From Emcibacteraceae bacterium (GTDB lineage: Bacteria; Pseudomonadota; Alphaproteobacteria; Sphingomonadales; Emcibacteraceae), in assembly GCA_016763335.1 (NCBI GenBank), contig JAESUD010000321.1, forward strand, positions 1-11,768: a stretch of DNA of 11,768 nucleotides. Direction: 5' to 3'. Each line of letters begins with the position of its first letter. The stretch's first letter is position 1. This document shows positions 1 through 6,935 of this stretch, one piece after another. The position numbers and the translations under genes were made by a program. The notes under the pieces were generated by a model. The model made no database searches, was not told the DNA's origin, and worked only from the letters and a program-made list of their open reading frames with translations.

Positions 1-365
1 TAACGGTATCTGTGATGGGCGACAGATCGTTATGTGTCACCGAATTGAAACCAAAACAAGGGTTTTATGATTATAAGGCAAAATATCAAGAAGGTATGAC
101 AGATCACATTTTACCGGCGGATATTTCGAAAGATCATACGGACGTTCTTATGAAAATGGCACTGGATGCTCATAATATTCTTGGTTGCAAAGGGGTAAGT
201 CGTTCTGATTTTAGAATGGACGGCGATGATATATATATCTTGGAAACCAATACCCAGCCGGGCATGACGCCACTTTCGTTGGTGCCTGAACAAGCAAAAT
301 ATATGGGGATGAGTTTTTCTGAATTGGTTCAGTGGATGATGGAGGATGCATCATGCGCGCGGTAA
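1..365 (+). CDS. ddl: D-alanine--D-alanine ligase, C-terminal part (5' end outside window)
   Basis: This is the last ~120 residues of an ATP-grasp ligase that joins two D-alanines for the peptidoglycan stem peptide in the cytoplasm. The reading frame is open to the left edge, and the first complete codons read T-V-S-V-M-G-D-R, the usual Ddl strand before the G-F-Y-D-Y-K-A-K-Y motif, so the gene enters from outside. The metal- and substrate-binding end is intact: S-R-S-D-F, then [10 protein letters not shown], then S-L-V-P, with the Asp, Glu and Asn that bind Mg2+ in the family. The C-terminal M-S-F-S-E-L-V segment is also typical. The internal GTG/ATG at 12-17 is not the start. The stop (363-365) lies 13 nt inside ftsQ, so the two genes are translationally linked in the dcw operon. 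Confidence 0.95.
   Translation, partial: TVSVMGDRSLCVTELKPKQGFYDYKAKYQEGMTDHILPADISKDHTDVLMKMALDAHNILGCKGVSRSDFRMDGDDIYILETNTQPGMTPLSLVPEQAKYMGMSFSELVQWMMEDASCAR
341..345 (+). promoter_or_regulatory. Shine-Dalgarno GGAGG deciding the ftsQ start
   Basis: A full GGAGG lies 7 nt upstream of ATG 353 and inside the end of ddl. It sits downstream of the alternative GTG at 332, which has no comparable site. It therefore fixes the ftsQ start at 353. Confidence 0.8.
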
Positions 366-1240
366 AAAGTGGTTATCATACCCATAAAACCACTCCTGCG
401 AAGCGGGGCGAAAAAGAAGCGATTAGCTTGCGCCGAAGACGCATTGTTAAATCGGTGATGAGTGTGGGTACGACACTGGGAATGTGCATTATGGTTGTCG
501 GTGCAATTTATCTATGGCGCAGCGGTACTATTTCCGGATGGATTGGCAGTGTGGAAGGAAAAGTTGAGGAAACTCTTGTTGATGCCGGATTGGTGGTTGA
601 GGTCGTAAATATTTATGGCGGGCAAGTCGTTACAGAAGAAGAATTGAAAGAGGTCGCAAATATTACCATTGGTGCTGCGCTGCTTTCACAAAATATTAAT
701 GCGATTATTGAGCGGATAGAAAGTCATAAATGGATTAATAAAGCGGCAGTGAGACGTGATTTTTCTGGCGCAATCGTTATTAATGTAATTGAACATCAAC
801 CTGCGGCATTATGGCAGGTTGATAACAAACTTTGGGTGGTTTCTGATGAAGGTATCCAGATAGATGATGATAATCTTGAATATTTTAACCACTTGCCAAT
901 GATCAGCGGCGTTGGTGCTGAAAAAGAACTTGAAAAATTGCTTATAGCGACGTCGAGTAATGCAGAGCTTTTCGATCAGGTGGAAACGGCAAGCTGGGTT
1001 GGCGGTAGACGTTGGGATATTTTCTTAAAAAACGGAATTAAAATAATGCTTCCTGAACTTGAGCTTGCGGATGCATGGCAAAAATTGGCGCGTTTTGATG
1101 AAGAGCAACATTTGCTTGCTCGTAATATCCTCGCGGTTGATTTTCGTATTAAAGATAAAACAGTGGTGCGCTTAACCCCGGAAGAAGCAGCAAGAAGACG
1201 CTTGCTTGCCAAAACGAGCGGCGAAGGGGAGAAAATTTAA
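353..1240 (+). CDS. ftsQ: Cell division protein FtsQ
   Basis: FtsQ is a bitopic inner-membrane protein that links the cytoplasmic divisome to FtsB/FtsL and the septal synthase. From ATG 353 it has 295 residues: a basic cytoplasmic tail (R-L-R-R-R-R around 26-30), one membrane segment at ~34-55, a POTRA domain at ~78-150 beginning near V-V-E-V-V-N-I-Y-G, and a periplasmic beta domain holding the P-A-A-L-W and I-D-F/V-D-F-R type segments. A basic, charged C-terminal tail follows, as is common in alphaproteobacteria. The ATG at 353 is preferred over the in-frame GTG at 332 because GGAGG at 341-345 sits 7 nt before it. The gene overlaps the ddl stop by 13 nt, and its own stop abuts the ftsA ATG, so ddl-ftsQ-ftsA look co-transcribed. 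Sequence divergence is normal for FtsQ; the identity rests on topology and position. Confidence 0.93.
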   Translation: MRAVKSGYHTHKTTPAKRGEKEAISLRRRRIVKSVMSVGTTLGMCIMVVGAIYLWRSGTISGWIGSVEGKVEETLVDAGLVVEVVNIYGGQVVTEEELKEVANITIGAALLSQNINAIIERIESHKWINKAAVRRDFSGAIVINVIEHQPAALWQVDNKLWVVSDEGIQIDDDNLEYFNHLPMISGVGAEKELEKLLIATSSNAELFDQVETASWVGGRRWDIFLKNGIKIMLPELELADAWQKLARFDEEQHLLARNILAVDFRIKDKTVVRLTPEEAARRRLLAKTSGEGEKI

Positions 1241-2476
1241 ATGCGTGATCAGACCATTGCCATACTCGATATAGGCAGCAGTAAAATATGTTGCTTCATT
1301 GCTGAAATAGGCCCGCAGCATGAGAGGCCGCGTGTCATCGGGATCGGTCACAGGGAAAGTCGAGGCTTAAATCTCGGCACCGTGGTTGATATGGAAGAAA
1401 CGGAAAATGCAATCCGTACTGCCGTTGATGCTGCGGAGAAAATGGCCGGCGGTGATCCCATAGAAAATGTCACCGTCAATTTATCGGCTGGCGATCCAAA
1501 ATCCACTCAGCTTTGTGTGGAAGTTGAGGTGGCAGGTCATGAAATTAATGATGGCGACATTGAACGAGTTCTTGATTCGGGTAGGCATTATCTGAACGAT
1601 CAGGAAAGATTTGTCATTCATTCAAGACCAACAAGTTTTAGCATTGATGGCGTGGGCGGTGTTCGTGATCCTAAAGGCATGTTTGGTGACAAACTAGGTG
1701 TGGAGATGCATATGACATCCGCATCAATCAGTCCGCTCAGAAACCTACAAACCTGTATTAATCGCTGCCATTTAAATATGGTCGAAATTGTCTTTTCGCC
1801 TTATGCATCTGGTCTTTCGACACTTGTTGCAGATGAACTTGAGTTGGGGAGTATATGTATTGATATGGGTGGTGGTGTTACCAGTATTGCCGCCTTTAAA
1901 GATAATGAATTTATTTTTGGTGATATGGTTCCCTATGGCGGCCATCATGTAACCCGGGATATTGCGCAGGGGTTATCAACACCACTTCCGGTTGCGGAAC
2001 GATTAAAAACCTTGTTTGGTAATTGTCTTTCGGGTGTATCCACGGTGAGAAATCAAATTGATGTCACCCAGATTGGTGATAGTGGACAAGAAAGCGTAAC
2101 CACTATTCCGCGGCGCATGTTGACCTCGATTATTGAGCCACGAGTTGAAGAAATTTTTGAAATTGTTCGTGATAAAATTAAAGCCGCTGGACTGGAAAAT
2201 ACAGCAGGTCGTCGTTTGATTATTACCGGTGGTGCGAGCCAACTTGGTGGTGTGGAAGAGTTAGCGAAAAAAGCTTTTAAATGTAATGTGCGACTAGGAC
2301 GACCGCTTAATGTTGATGGCCTTGCCGATACAACAGCGGGTGCCGGATTTTCTACAGGTGCGGGTCTTTTATTATATGCGGCATTAAAGCCAGAAGAGCT
2401 CCATTTTATGGAGCAAAAAAAACCACAACTTGGAGTTTTTGAAAGTATCAGTATGTGGTTTAAGGAGAATTTTTAG
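1241..2476 (+). CDS. ftsA: Cell division protein FtsA (actin-like FtsZ membrane anchor)
   Basis: FtsA is an actin-fold ATPase that tethers FtsZ filaments to the inner membrane and recruits later division proteins. The 411-residue product is close to the usual ~420. The phosphate-1 motif is A-I-L-D-I-G-S-S-K at 7-15. The phosphate-2 motif is C-I-D-M-G-G-G-V-T at 206-214. The adenosine motif is I-I-T-G-G-A-S-Q-L-G-G at 327-337. The 1C domain lies between, at ~85-160, and the last residues V-F-E-S-I-S-M-W-F-K form the amphipathic membrane-targeting helix. The ATG directly follows the ftsQ stop, with an AGGGGAG ribosome site at 1225-1231 inside ftsQ, so coupling is likely. Downstream lie a terminator-like hairpin and a separate ftsZ promoter region, so ftsZ is probably not driven only by readthrough from ftsA. 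Confidence 0.97.
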   Translation: MRDQTIAILDIGSSKICCFIAEIGPQHERPRVIGIGHRESRGLNLGTVVDMEETENAIRTAVDAAEKMAGGDPIENVTVNLSAGDPKSTQLCVEVEVAGHEINDGDIERVLDSGRHYLNDQERFVIHSRPTSFSIDGVGGVRDPKGMFGDKLGVEMHMTSASISPLRNLQTCINRCHLNMVEIVFSPYASGLSTLVADELELGSICIDMGGGVTSIAAFKDNEFIFGDMVPYGGHHVTRDIAQGLSTPLPVAERLKTLFGNCLSGVSTVRNQIDVTQIGDSGQESVTTIPRRMLTSIIEPRVEEIFEIVRDKIKAAGLENTAGRRLIITGGASQLGGVEELAKKAFKCNVRLGRPLNVDGLADTTAGAGFSTGAGLLLYAALKPEELHFMEQKKPQLGVFESISMWFKENF

Positions 2477-2531
2477 TACTAAATAAACGTTTTAAGTGTA
2501 AAATAGGTATTATGTTATTGATTGTTAGCTT

Positions 2532-2565
2532 AAAACGACTCGGAATTAAAAAAAAACGACTCGGA
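2532..2565 (+). repeat. 13-nt tandem direct repeat containing GACTC
   Basis: AAAACGACTCGGA occurs at 2532-2544 and again at 2553-2565, a spacing of 21 nt, or about two helical turns. Each copy carries a GACTC (GANTC) site, and the second copy forms the left arm of the hairpin at 2558-2568. The arrangement suggests local duplication or a phased protein-binding site rather than chance, but no function is shown. Confidence 0.6.
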
Positions 2566-2576
2566 GTCATTTTTTT
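2548..2576 (+). terminator. Terminator-like hairpin between ftsA and ftsZ
   Basis: A run of nine A (2548-2556) precedes GACTC-G-GAGTC (2558-2568), which is followed by A and seven T (2570-2576). GACT and AGTC pair around a CGG loop, and the flanking A and T runs can extend the stem across a single C-A mismatch. The T-run gives it the look of an intrinsic terminator able to work on either strand. The GC part is short, so termination is probably partial. It would separate ddl-ftsQ-ftsA transcripts from ftsZ. Confidence 0.45.
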
Positions 2577-2577
2577 A

Positions 2578-2604
2578 AAGACAGCGCGAATCACTTGCTA
2601 TAGA
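2578..2604 (+). promoter_or_regulatory. Candidate ftsZ promoter
   Basis: A possible -10 TATAGA lies at 2599-2604 and a weak -35-like AAGACA at 2578-2583, with a short 15-nt spacer. The GAATC at 2588-2592 lies between the two elements, a position described for GcrA-activated promoters in Caulobacter. Transcription would start near 2611, inside the CtrA-type box, leaving a ~59-nt leader before the ftsZ ATG. The weak -35 and short spacer keep confidence modest. Confidence 0.4.
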
Positions 2605-2609
2605 GTACG

Positions 2610-2624
2610 TTAACTGTTTGTTAA
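2610..2624. promoter_or_regulatory. CtrA-type binding site TTAA-N7-TTAA
   Basis: TTAACTGTTTGTTAA matches the full CtrA consensus of two TTAA half-sites separated by exactly seven bases. It lies 5 nt downstream of the candidate -10, over the predicted transcription start, where a bound regulator would repress. CtrA represses ftsZ in Caulobacter. I found no other full box in the intergenic regions of this window. Confidence 0.6.
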
Positions 2625-2669
2625 AGAAGAATGAATCCTGATTTAACGATAAATTGTTGGGAAAATAAA

Positions 2670-4214
2670 ATGACAATTGAATTTACATCACCGGAATTAA
2701 CAGAATTGACACCTAAGATCACCGTGTTTGGTGTTGGTGGTGCTGGTGGTAACGCCGTAAATAATATGATAAAATCAGCGCTTAAGGGCGTAGATTTTGT
2801 ATGTGCAAATACGGACGCGCAAGCGCTCAGCCATTCTATGGCAGAACAAAAAATTCAACTAGGTGTTGAGCTAACGCAAGGGCTTGGTGCCGGGGCAAGA
2901 CCGGAAGTTGGAAAAGCGGCAGCTGAAGAGTCTATGGATATCATACTTGAGCATCTCGAAGGTGCGCATATGGTATTTATTACCGCGGGAATGGGCGGTG
3001 GTACGGGTACGGGTGCTGCGCCAACAATTGCCAAGATGGCCCGAGAAAAAGGAATACTCACGGTTGGCGTGGTTACTAAACCATTTCAGTTTGAAGGTAG
3101 CCGCCGCATGAAACTTGCCGAAGCGGGCATAGCGGAACTTTCAAAATATGTTGATACGCTGATTATTATTCCCAATCAGAATTTATTTAGAATAGCCAAC
3201 GAACGCACAACTTTTGCAGATGCTTTTGCAATGGCCGATGAAGTACTTCATTCTGGCGTGCGCGGGGTTACGGACCTTATGATGCTTCCTGGACTGGTAA
3301 ATCTCGATTTTGCCGACGTTCGTACAGTGATGAGCGAAATGGGTAAAGCCATGATGGGTACCGGTGAAGCAGAAGGTGATAATAGAGCACTAGAAGCTGC
3401 AGAAGCAGCCATATCTAATCCGCTTCTCGACGAGGTTTCAATGAAAGGCGCGCAGGGCGTTCTCATTAATATTACGGGTGGTATGGATTTGACTTTGTTT
3501 GAGGTTGATGAGGCCGCTAACCGTATCCGCAGTGAAGTAGACCCTGATGCAAATATTCTTGTTGGTTCTGCGCTGGATTCTAGTCTTGATGGTAAAATGC
3601 GGGTTTCCGTTGTTGCAACGGGGATTGAAGCAGATTCAATGCCGATAGCAGAAATTCCTCAAAAAAAGTACAGTACAACGGAAACGGATACTATTTCTAT
3701 TCAAGCCGTTGATGCGGTGAATGAAGAAAAAAATGATGAGCCTCTTGATTTGGTTGATGAGCTAAATGAAGATGTTGAACAGGCTGCAGAAATGCAGGAT
3801 GAAGAGGGTGTGTCTGAAGATCGTGATGCGCCGTTCATTGCCCCTGAACCTGTCATGCCTGAAAAAACCATTGAAGAAAAAATGACAACAGATAATGAGG
3901 TCTCTGACCCTTATGCAGAGGCCGCGCTTGTCAATATCGAACCTAGAGAGAAACCGCGTCAGAAACTGGGATTGTTCCAAAATCTTTTAGGCGTTAAAAA
4001 AGAACCGGTAATTCAACGGGAGCCAAAGCTTAAACAAGGTGATATGCTTGGTAAGAATGTTAAAGAAGCAACACTTGGAAAGCCGGAAACTAATATTAGC
4101 GAAGAAAGTAATTCGAAATCAGCGCCAATTGTGACACAGGAACCGACGGCACAAACGGATAAGGGTGATGATCATCTTGAAATTCCAGCCTTCCTTAGAC
4201 GTCAGGCAAATTAA
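2670..4214 (+). CDS. ftsZ: Cell division GTPase FtsZ
   Basis: FtsZ is the tubulin homologue that polymerises at midcell and organises septation. The product has 514 residues. The GTP-binding part shows F-G-V-G-G-A-G-G-N at 20-28, the tubulin signature GGGTGTG at 109-115 and the T7 catalytic loop N-L-D-F-A-D at 211-216. The globular core ends near 321. A ~180-residue linker follows, long as in other alphaproteobacteria and acidic in its first half. The C-terminal peptide is [12 protein letters not shown] at 503-514, which binds FtsA and other partners. I chose ATG 2670 over ATG 2631: the family N-terminus is normally M-(A/T)-I-x-x-x-x-P-x-x-T-E-L, matched here by M-T-I-E-F-T-S-P, and GGGA at 2659-2662 is well spaced, whereas the upstream ATG lacks a properly spaced ribosome site. 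ftsZ has its own probable promoter and terminator. Confidence 0.98.
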   Translation: MTIEFTSPELTELTPKITVFGVGGAGGNAVNNMIKSALKGVDFVCANTDAQALSHSMAEQKIQLGVELTQGLGAGARPEVGKAAAEESMDIILEHLEGAHMVFITAGMGGGTGTGAAPTIAKMAREKGILTVGVVTKPFQFEGSRRMKLAEAGIAELSKYVDTLIIIPNQNLFRIANERTTFADAFAMADEVLHSGVRGVTDLMMLPGLVNLDFADVRTVMSEMGKAMMGTGEAEGDNRALEAAEAAISNPLLDEVSMKGAQGVLINITGGMDLTLFEVDEAANRIRSEVDPDANILVGSALDSSLDGKMRVSVVATGIEADSMPIAEIPQKKYSTTETDTISIQAVDAVNEEKNDEPLDLVDELNEDVEQAAEMQDEEGVSEDRDAPFIAPEPVMPEKTIEEKMTTDNEVSDPYAEAALVNIEPREKPRQKLGLFQNLLGVKKEPVIQREPKLKQGDMLGKNVKEATLGKPETNISEESNSKSAPIVTQEPTAQTDKGDDHLEIPAFLRRQAN

Positions 4215-4234
4215 AATTCGATCTATAAACGATT

Positions 4235-4261
4235 AAAGGCGGCTTAGTAGCCGCCTTTTTT
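4235..4261 (+). terminator. Intrinsic terminator of ftsZ
   Basis: GGCGGC (4238-4243), loop TTAGTA, GCCGCC (4250-4255) and six T (4256-4261) form a strong GC hairpin with a U-tract 20-45 nt after the ftsZ stop. The AAA before the stem could pair with the first T residues. It lies between convergent ftsZ and hppD, so it may also slow transcription from the other side, though the U-tract on that strand is weak. Confidence 0.9.
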
Positions 4262-4277
4262 ATTGCTAGAGAATTAT

Positions 4278-5330
4278 TTATATAATCCCGCGTCTTATTT
4301 GATCAAGCTCAATAGATTCAAATAGAGCTTTAAAGTTACCTTCTCCAAATCCGTTGTTACCTTTGCGTTGAATGATTTCAAAGAATATCGGGCCGATCAC
4401 TGTGTCCGTAAAGATTTGTAGTAAAATTCCGTCTTCTTTACTGCCATCAATAAGTATGCGTCGCTTGCGAAGTTCTTCGACATTTTCATCATGTTCATCA
4501 ATACGGTCATTAATCAAATCAAAATAAGTATCAATGGTGTCTTGTAGTGGCACTTGGCGCGATTTTAGTATGTCGACGGTTTTATATATATCATTGGAAT
4601 ACAAGGCGATATGTTGGATGCCTTCGCCGCGATATTCATTAAGATATTCGATAATTTGTGATTTGTTATCTTTTGACTCGTTGAGCGGAATATGAATTTT
4701 CCCGCATGGACTTGTCATTGCTTTACTTGTAAGCCCGGTTTTCTGCCCATCAATATCAAAGAATTTAAGTTCTCTAAAATTAAAAATACGTTCATAAAAA
4801 TCAGCCCAATATGACATTCTACCTGTATAAACATTGTGCGTTAGGTGATCGATAAATTCAAACCCGGCATCGGTTACATCCGATGCATTATCATTTTCAC
4901 ATGAGACAAAGTCTACATCATAAATACTATTTTCACCGTAACGATCAACTAAGTATAACCGACTTCCACCAATACCTTCGATGGCAGGAATATAAAGTTC
5001 CATAGGTCCAACTTCTGGCGGAATCGGGTTGGCGCCCTGTGCTATGGCATGGTCAAAGGCTTCTTTTGAATTTTTAACCCTGAAGGCCATGCCGCAAATG
5101 CTTGGTCCGTGAGCAAAAGCAAAACGTTGTGCAAAGCTGTTAGGTTCTGCATTAATGAGAAAATTAACACCACCTGCTTTATGAAGAGTAACGTTTTTTG
5201 AGCGATGCTTGGCAATTATTTTAAAGCCAAGTTGATTAAATAATTCACGAAGCTTTTCAGGTTCAGGTGAAGCATATTCGACAAATTCAAATCCGTCGAG
5301 GCCCATTGGGTTTTCAAATAGATCGGCCAT
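4278..5330 (-). CDS. hppD: 4-hydroxyphenylpyruvate dioxygenase
   Basis: This cytoplasmic non-haem Fe(II) enzyme converts 4-hydroxyphenylpyruvate and O2 to homogentisate and CO2, the second step of tyrosine breakdown. The 350 residues match the bacterial family length. There are two vicinal-oxygen-chelate halves, ~12-140 and ~158-330. The iron ligands are visible: His162 in D-H-L-T-H-N-V-Y, His240 in G-E-G-I-Q-H and Glu318 in F-F-E-I-I-Q-R-K-G. The hallmark G-F-G-E-G-N-F-K-A-L-F-E-S-I-E at 327-341 and the C-terminal R-R-G are present. The start has AAGGAA 5 nt upstream. The gene diverges from an Lrp/AsnC gene, a common arrangement for amino-acid catabolic genes, and sits where lpxC is often found. 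No homogentisate dioxygenase or other pathway gene is adjacent. It could also be labelled hpd. Confidence 0.97.
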   Translation of the reverse strand: MADLFENPMGLDGFEFVEYASPEPEKLRELFNQLGFKIIAKHRSKNVTLHKAGGVNFLINAEPNSFAQRFAFAHGPSICGMAFRVKNSKEAFDHAIAQGANPIPPEVGPMELYIPAIEGIGGSRLYLVDRYGENSIYDVDFVSCENDNASDVTDAGFEFIDHLTHNVYTGRMSYWADFYERIFNFRELKFFDIDGQKTGLTSKAMTSPCGKIHIPLNESKDNKSQIIEYLNEYRGEGIQHIALYSNDIYKTVDILKSRQVPLQDTIDTYFDLINDRIDEHDENVEELRKRRILIDGSKEDGILLQIFTDTVIGPIFFEIIQRKGNNGFGEGNFKALFESIELDQIRRGII

Positions 5331-5349
5331 TAGTGTTCCTTAAGATGTA

Positions 5350-5377
5350 ATATTTGGTGGATATTGGATAATAAAGG
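5350..5377. repeat. Three 10-bp phased ATATTGG-like repeats in the hppD leader
   Basis: Related words TATTTGG, TATTGG and ATAAAGG place their GG pairs at 5356, 5366 and 5376, exactly one helical turn apart. They lie between the candidate hppD -10 and its ribosome site. Lrp/AsnC proteins bind phased degenerate sites, so this could be the operator of the divergent regulator. The repeats are imperfect in AT-rich DNA, so the call is tentative. Confidence 0.25.
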
Positions 5378-5380
5378 ACT

Positions 5381-5386
5381 TATATA
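5381..5386 (-). promoter_or_regulatory. Candidate -10 element of hppD
   Basis: On the minus strand TATATA lies ~51 nt upstream of the hppD ATG, within a longer TATATAAG. A recognisable -35 is weak: AAAACA, about 18 nt further up. The region is AT-rich, so this is only a candidate. Confidence 0.3.
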
Positions 5387-5470
5387 CCATTTTTAATGAA
5401 ATATTGTTTTTAAATTTGTAGTATATGCAGTAAAGTTGAATTATTAATCCACAAACGAAGTAAAAACGAT

Positions 5471-5944
5471 ATGTCAGTTTCTCTCGATCATGCAGATATA
5501 AAAATTCTAAATCTTATTCAGAATGATGCAACATTAACAAACCAGGATATTGCCGAAATAACCGGAGTATCAGCTACATCGGTTTGGCGTCGCATCAAAA
5601 ATCTTGAAGATGTAGGGGTAATTAAAGGGACTGTTGCCTTACTAGATCAGAAGAAAACCAATTTAAATGTTTGTGCTATAATTCATGTAAGGCTTAACAG
5701 GCATGGTGAAGAGACACGCATCGAATTTGAAAATTTTATTGCACTTAGACCGGAAGTAACAGAATGTTATGCCATTTTAGGACGGCATGATTATTCGTTG
5801 ACCGTAGTGGTTCCTGATGTTGAAAAATTTGAAAAATTTCTTGCGGGGCACTTGCTAAATCATCCAATGATTTCGGAATCCACGACTTATTTTACATTAA
5901 GACAAGTGAAATATTCAACGGCTTTACCGCTTGGTTTGCATTAA
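5471..5944 (+). CDS. Lrp/AsnC family transcriptional regulator
   Basis: This 157-residue protein has the usual Lrp/AsnC size and plan. An N-terminal winged helix-turn-helix comes first: L-D-x-x-D-I-K-I-L at 5-13, helix two at ~23-32, and the recognition helix S-A-T-S-V-W-R-R-I-K-N-L-E at 34-46. A C-terminal RAM ligand-binding and oligomerisation domain follows at ~68-146, with the conserved G-R-H-D-Y at 104-108. Such proteins sense amino acids. Because the gene is divergent from hppD with a 140-bp shared region, I infer that it controls hppD, perhaps responding to tyrosine or phenylalanine, and itself; its target is not shown by sequence. A weak GAAG lies 10 nt before the ATG. Its stop is only 6 nt from the convergent znuA-like stop. 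A general Lrp role is less likely given this context. Confidence 0.93.
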   Translation: MSVSLDHADIKILNLIQNDATLTNQDIAEITGVSATSVWRRIKNLEDVGVIKGTVALLDQKKTNLNVCAIIHVRLNRHGEETRIEFENFIALRPEVTECYAILGRHDYSLTVVVPDVEKFEKFLAGHLLNHPMISESTTYFTLRQVKYSTALPLGLH

Positions 5945-5985
5945 GCGTTCCTAATTTGCCCCGAACATGAACGCTTCATCTTTTT
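5943..5985 (+). terminator. Possible intrinsic terminator of the Lrp gene, inside the znuA 3' end
   Basis: AAGCGTTC (5943-5950) and GAACGCTT (5969-5976) form a perfect 8-bp inverted repeat around an 18-nt loop, followed by CATC and five T (5981-5985). It begins at the Lrp stop codon and its right arm is coding sequence of the convergent znuA-like gene. The long loop and the gap before the T-run lower confidence. Confidence 0.45.
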
Positions 5986-6907
5986 CCTGACAATCAAGAA
6001 TGCTTTGGGTGATTTCGAACATCAATTGGAAATAACTTTCCGGACCGGGTTCAAGATATTGACCAAGATGATCAACAACGCCGTAACCAGCGGTAGTGTC
6101 ACCCATTACAGCCATGGCAATGCGCGGATGTGTTCCCGGTATGGCGAGAACACATGTGACGTTTCTTTCGGCGGCAATTTTCTTTAATGCTTTTAGATGC
6201 TTCACGCTGGGCGTTTCATCGGATTTAAGCTGAATAGCGCCAAAACTTCTGAGCGAGAATGCTTTTTCATAATATTGGAAGGCGTCATGATAAACGATCA
6301 TCGAGCTGTCACGCAGGGGCCTCAGTAATTCGCGGATCAGTTCTTCCTGCTCATAAAGTTCTTTGATTAGAAGTTTGGCATTTCTTACATATGTTATGGT
6401 ATTTAATGGATCAAGCTTTGAGAGCGTTTCTTCGATAATATCGACAATGCGCCTTGTGTTAGCGGGATCAAGCCAAATATGGAGGTCCATGTTACTATGT
6501 AAATGTTCATCATTGGGAGCGCCCTCTGAAAACCATATTTTACTGGTTCTGAACGGATAGAGCTTGATGTCTTCCTGTTCTGCAAACGCAATGGCATTTA
6601 GCGATGCGCTTTTGGTTGCGGACAAGGATTTTAAGAAAGTTTCAAATCTAGGTGAAATGTAAAATAAGACATCTGCATTGGCGACTTTCCTGAAATCAGA
6701 AGGTTTCATGCGAAAGATGTGTGGTGTGAGACCGCCCTGAACTAATAATTCAGGTTCGCCTAAATTGCCCATGACCCTTGAAACCAATGAATGAATTGGT
6801 TTAATACTTGTCACAACTTTTAATTCTTTTGCATTGCCGCTAACGTTTCCAAATACTGAAACGCATAAAAGCATTATCACAAAAGATTTGAATATTTTTA
6901 TTGTCAT
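5951..6907 (-). CDS. znuA: Zinc ABC transporter periplasmic binding protein, ZnuA-like
   Basis: This is the periplasmic high-affinity zinc-binding component (cluster A-I) that delivers Zn2+ to a ZnuBC importer. The 318 residues begin with a Sec signal peptide: K-rich start, hydrophobic 8-20, likely cleavage after A26 in G-N-A-K-E. The three zinc ligands fall in their family motifs: His63 in L-T-P-H-I-F-R-M-K-P-S-D, His143 in L-H-I-W-L-D-P and His207 in Y-H-D-A-F-Q-Y. Cys252 and Cys306 match the disulfide pair seen in E. coli ZnuA, which favours zinc over manganese. The His-rich loop before His143 is short (N-D-E-H-L-H). No znuB or znuC is adjacent, so the permease must lie elsewhere. A Zur-like palindrome overlaps its promoter. 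The 3' end nearly meets the convergent Lrp gene. Confidence 0.92.
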   Translation of the reverse strand: MTIKIFKSFVIMLLCVSVFGNVSGNAKELKVVTSIKPIHSLVSRVMGNLGEPELLVQGGLTPHIFRMKPSDFRKVANADVLFYISPRFETFLKSLSATKSASLNAIAFAEQEDIKLYPFRTSKIWFSEGAPNDEHLHSNMDLHIWLDPANTRRIVDIIEETLSKLDPLNTITYVRNAKLLIKELYEQEELIRELLRPLRDSSMIVYHDAFQYYEKAFSLRSFGAIQLKSDETPSVKHLKALKKIAAERNVTCVLAIPGTHPRIAMAVMGDTTAGYGVVDHLGQYLEPGPESYFQLMFEITQSILDCQEKDEAFMFGAN

Positions 6908-6935
6908 AATTCCATTTACTCAAGAATCGCATTAT

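Larger units (their letters stand above)
2537..2637. promoter_or_regulatory. Cluster of five GANTC (CcrM-type) methylation sites upstream of ftsZ
   Basis: GANTC sites occur at 2537-2541 (GACTC), 2558-2562 (GACTC), 2564-2568 (GAGTC), 2588-2592 (GAATC) and 2633-2637 (GAATC). A hand scan found about twelve more in the remaining ~11.6 kb, so the density here is exceptional. GANTC is the target of the alphaproteobacterial cell-cycle methylase CcrM, and GcrA activates promoters carrying methylated GANTC. In Caulobacter, ftsZ transcription depends on CcrM. The role in this organism is inferred. Confidence 0.6.

Noticed and set aside
12..17. GTG/ATG at 12-17 as the start of a short gene
   Set aside because: The frame continues upstream to the window edge with Ddl-like residues, so these are internal codons of a cut-off ddl.
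2855..3466. Several 68-75 codon frames on both strands inside ftsZ
   Set aside because: They overlap the invariant FtsZ GTPase core and show no family resemblance.
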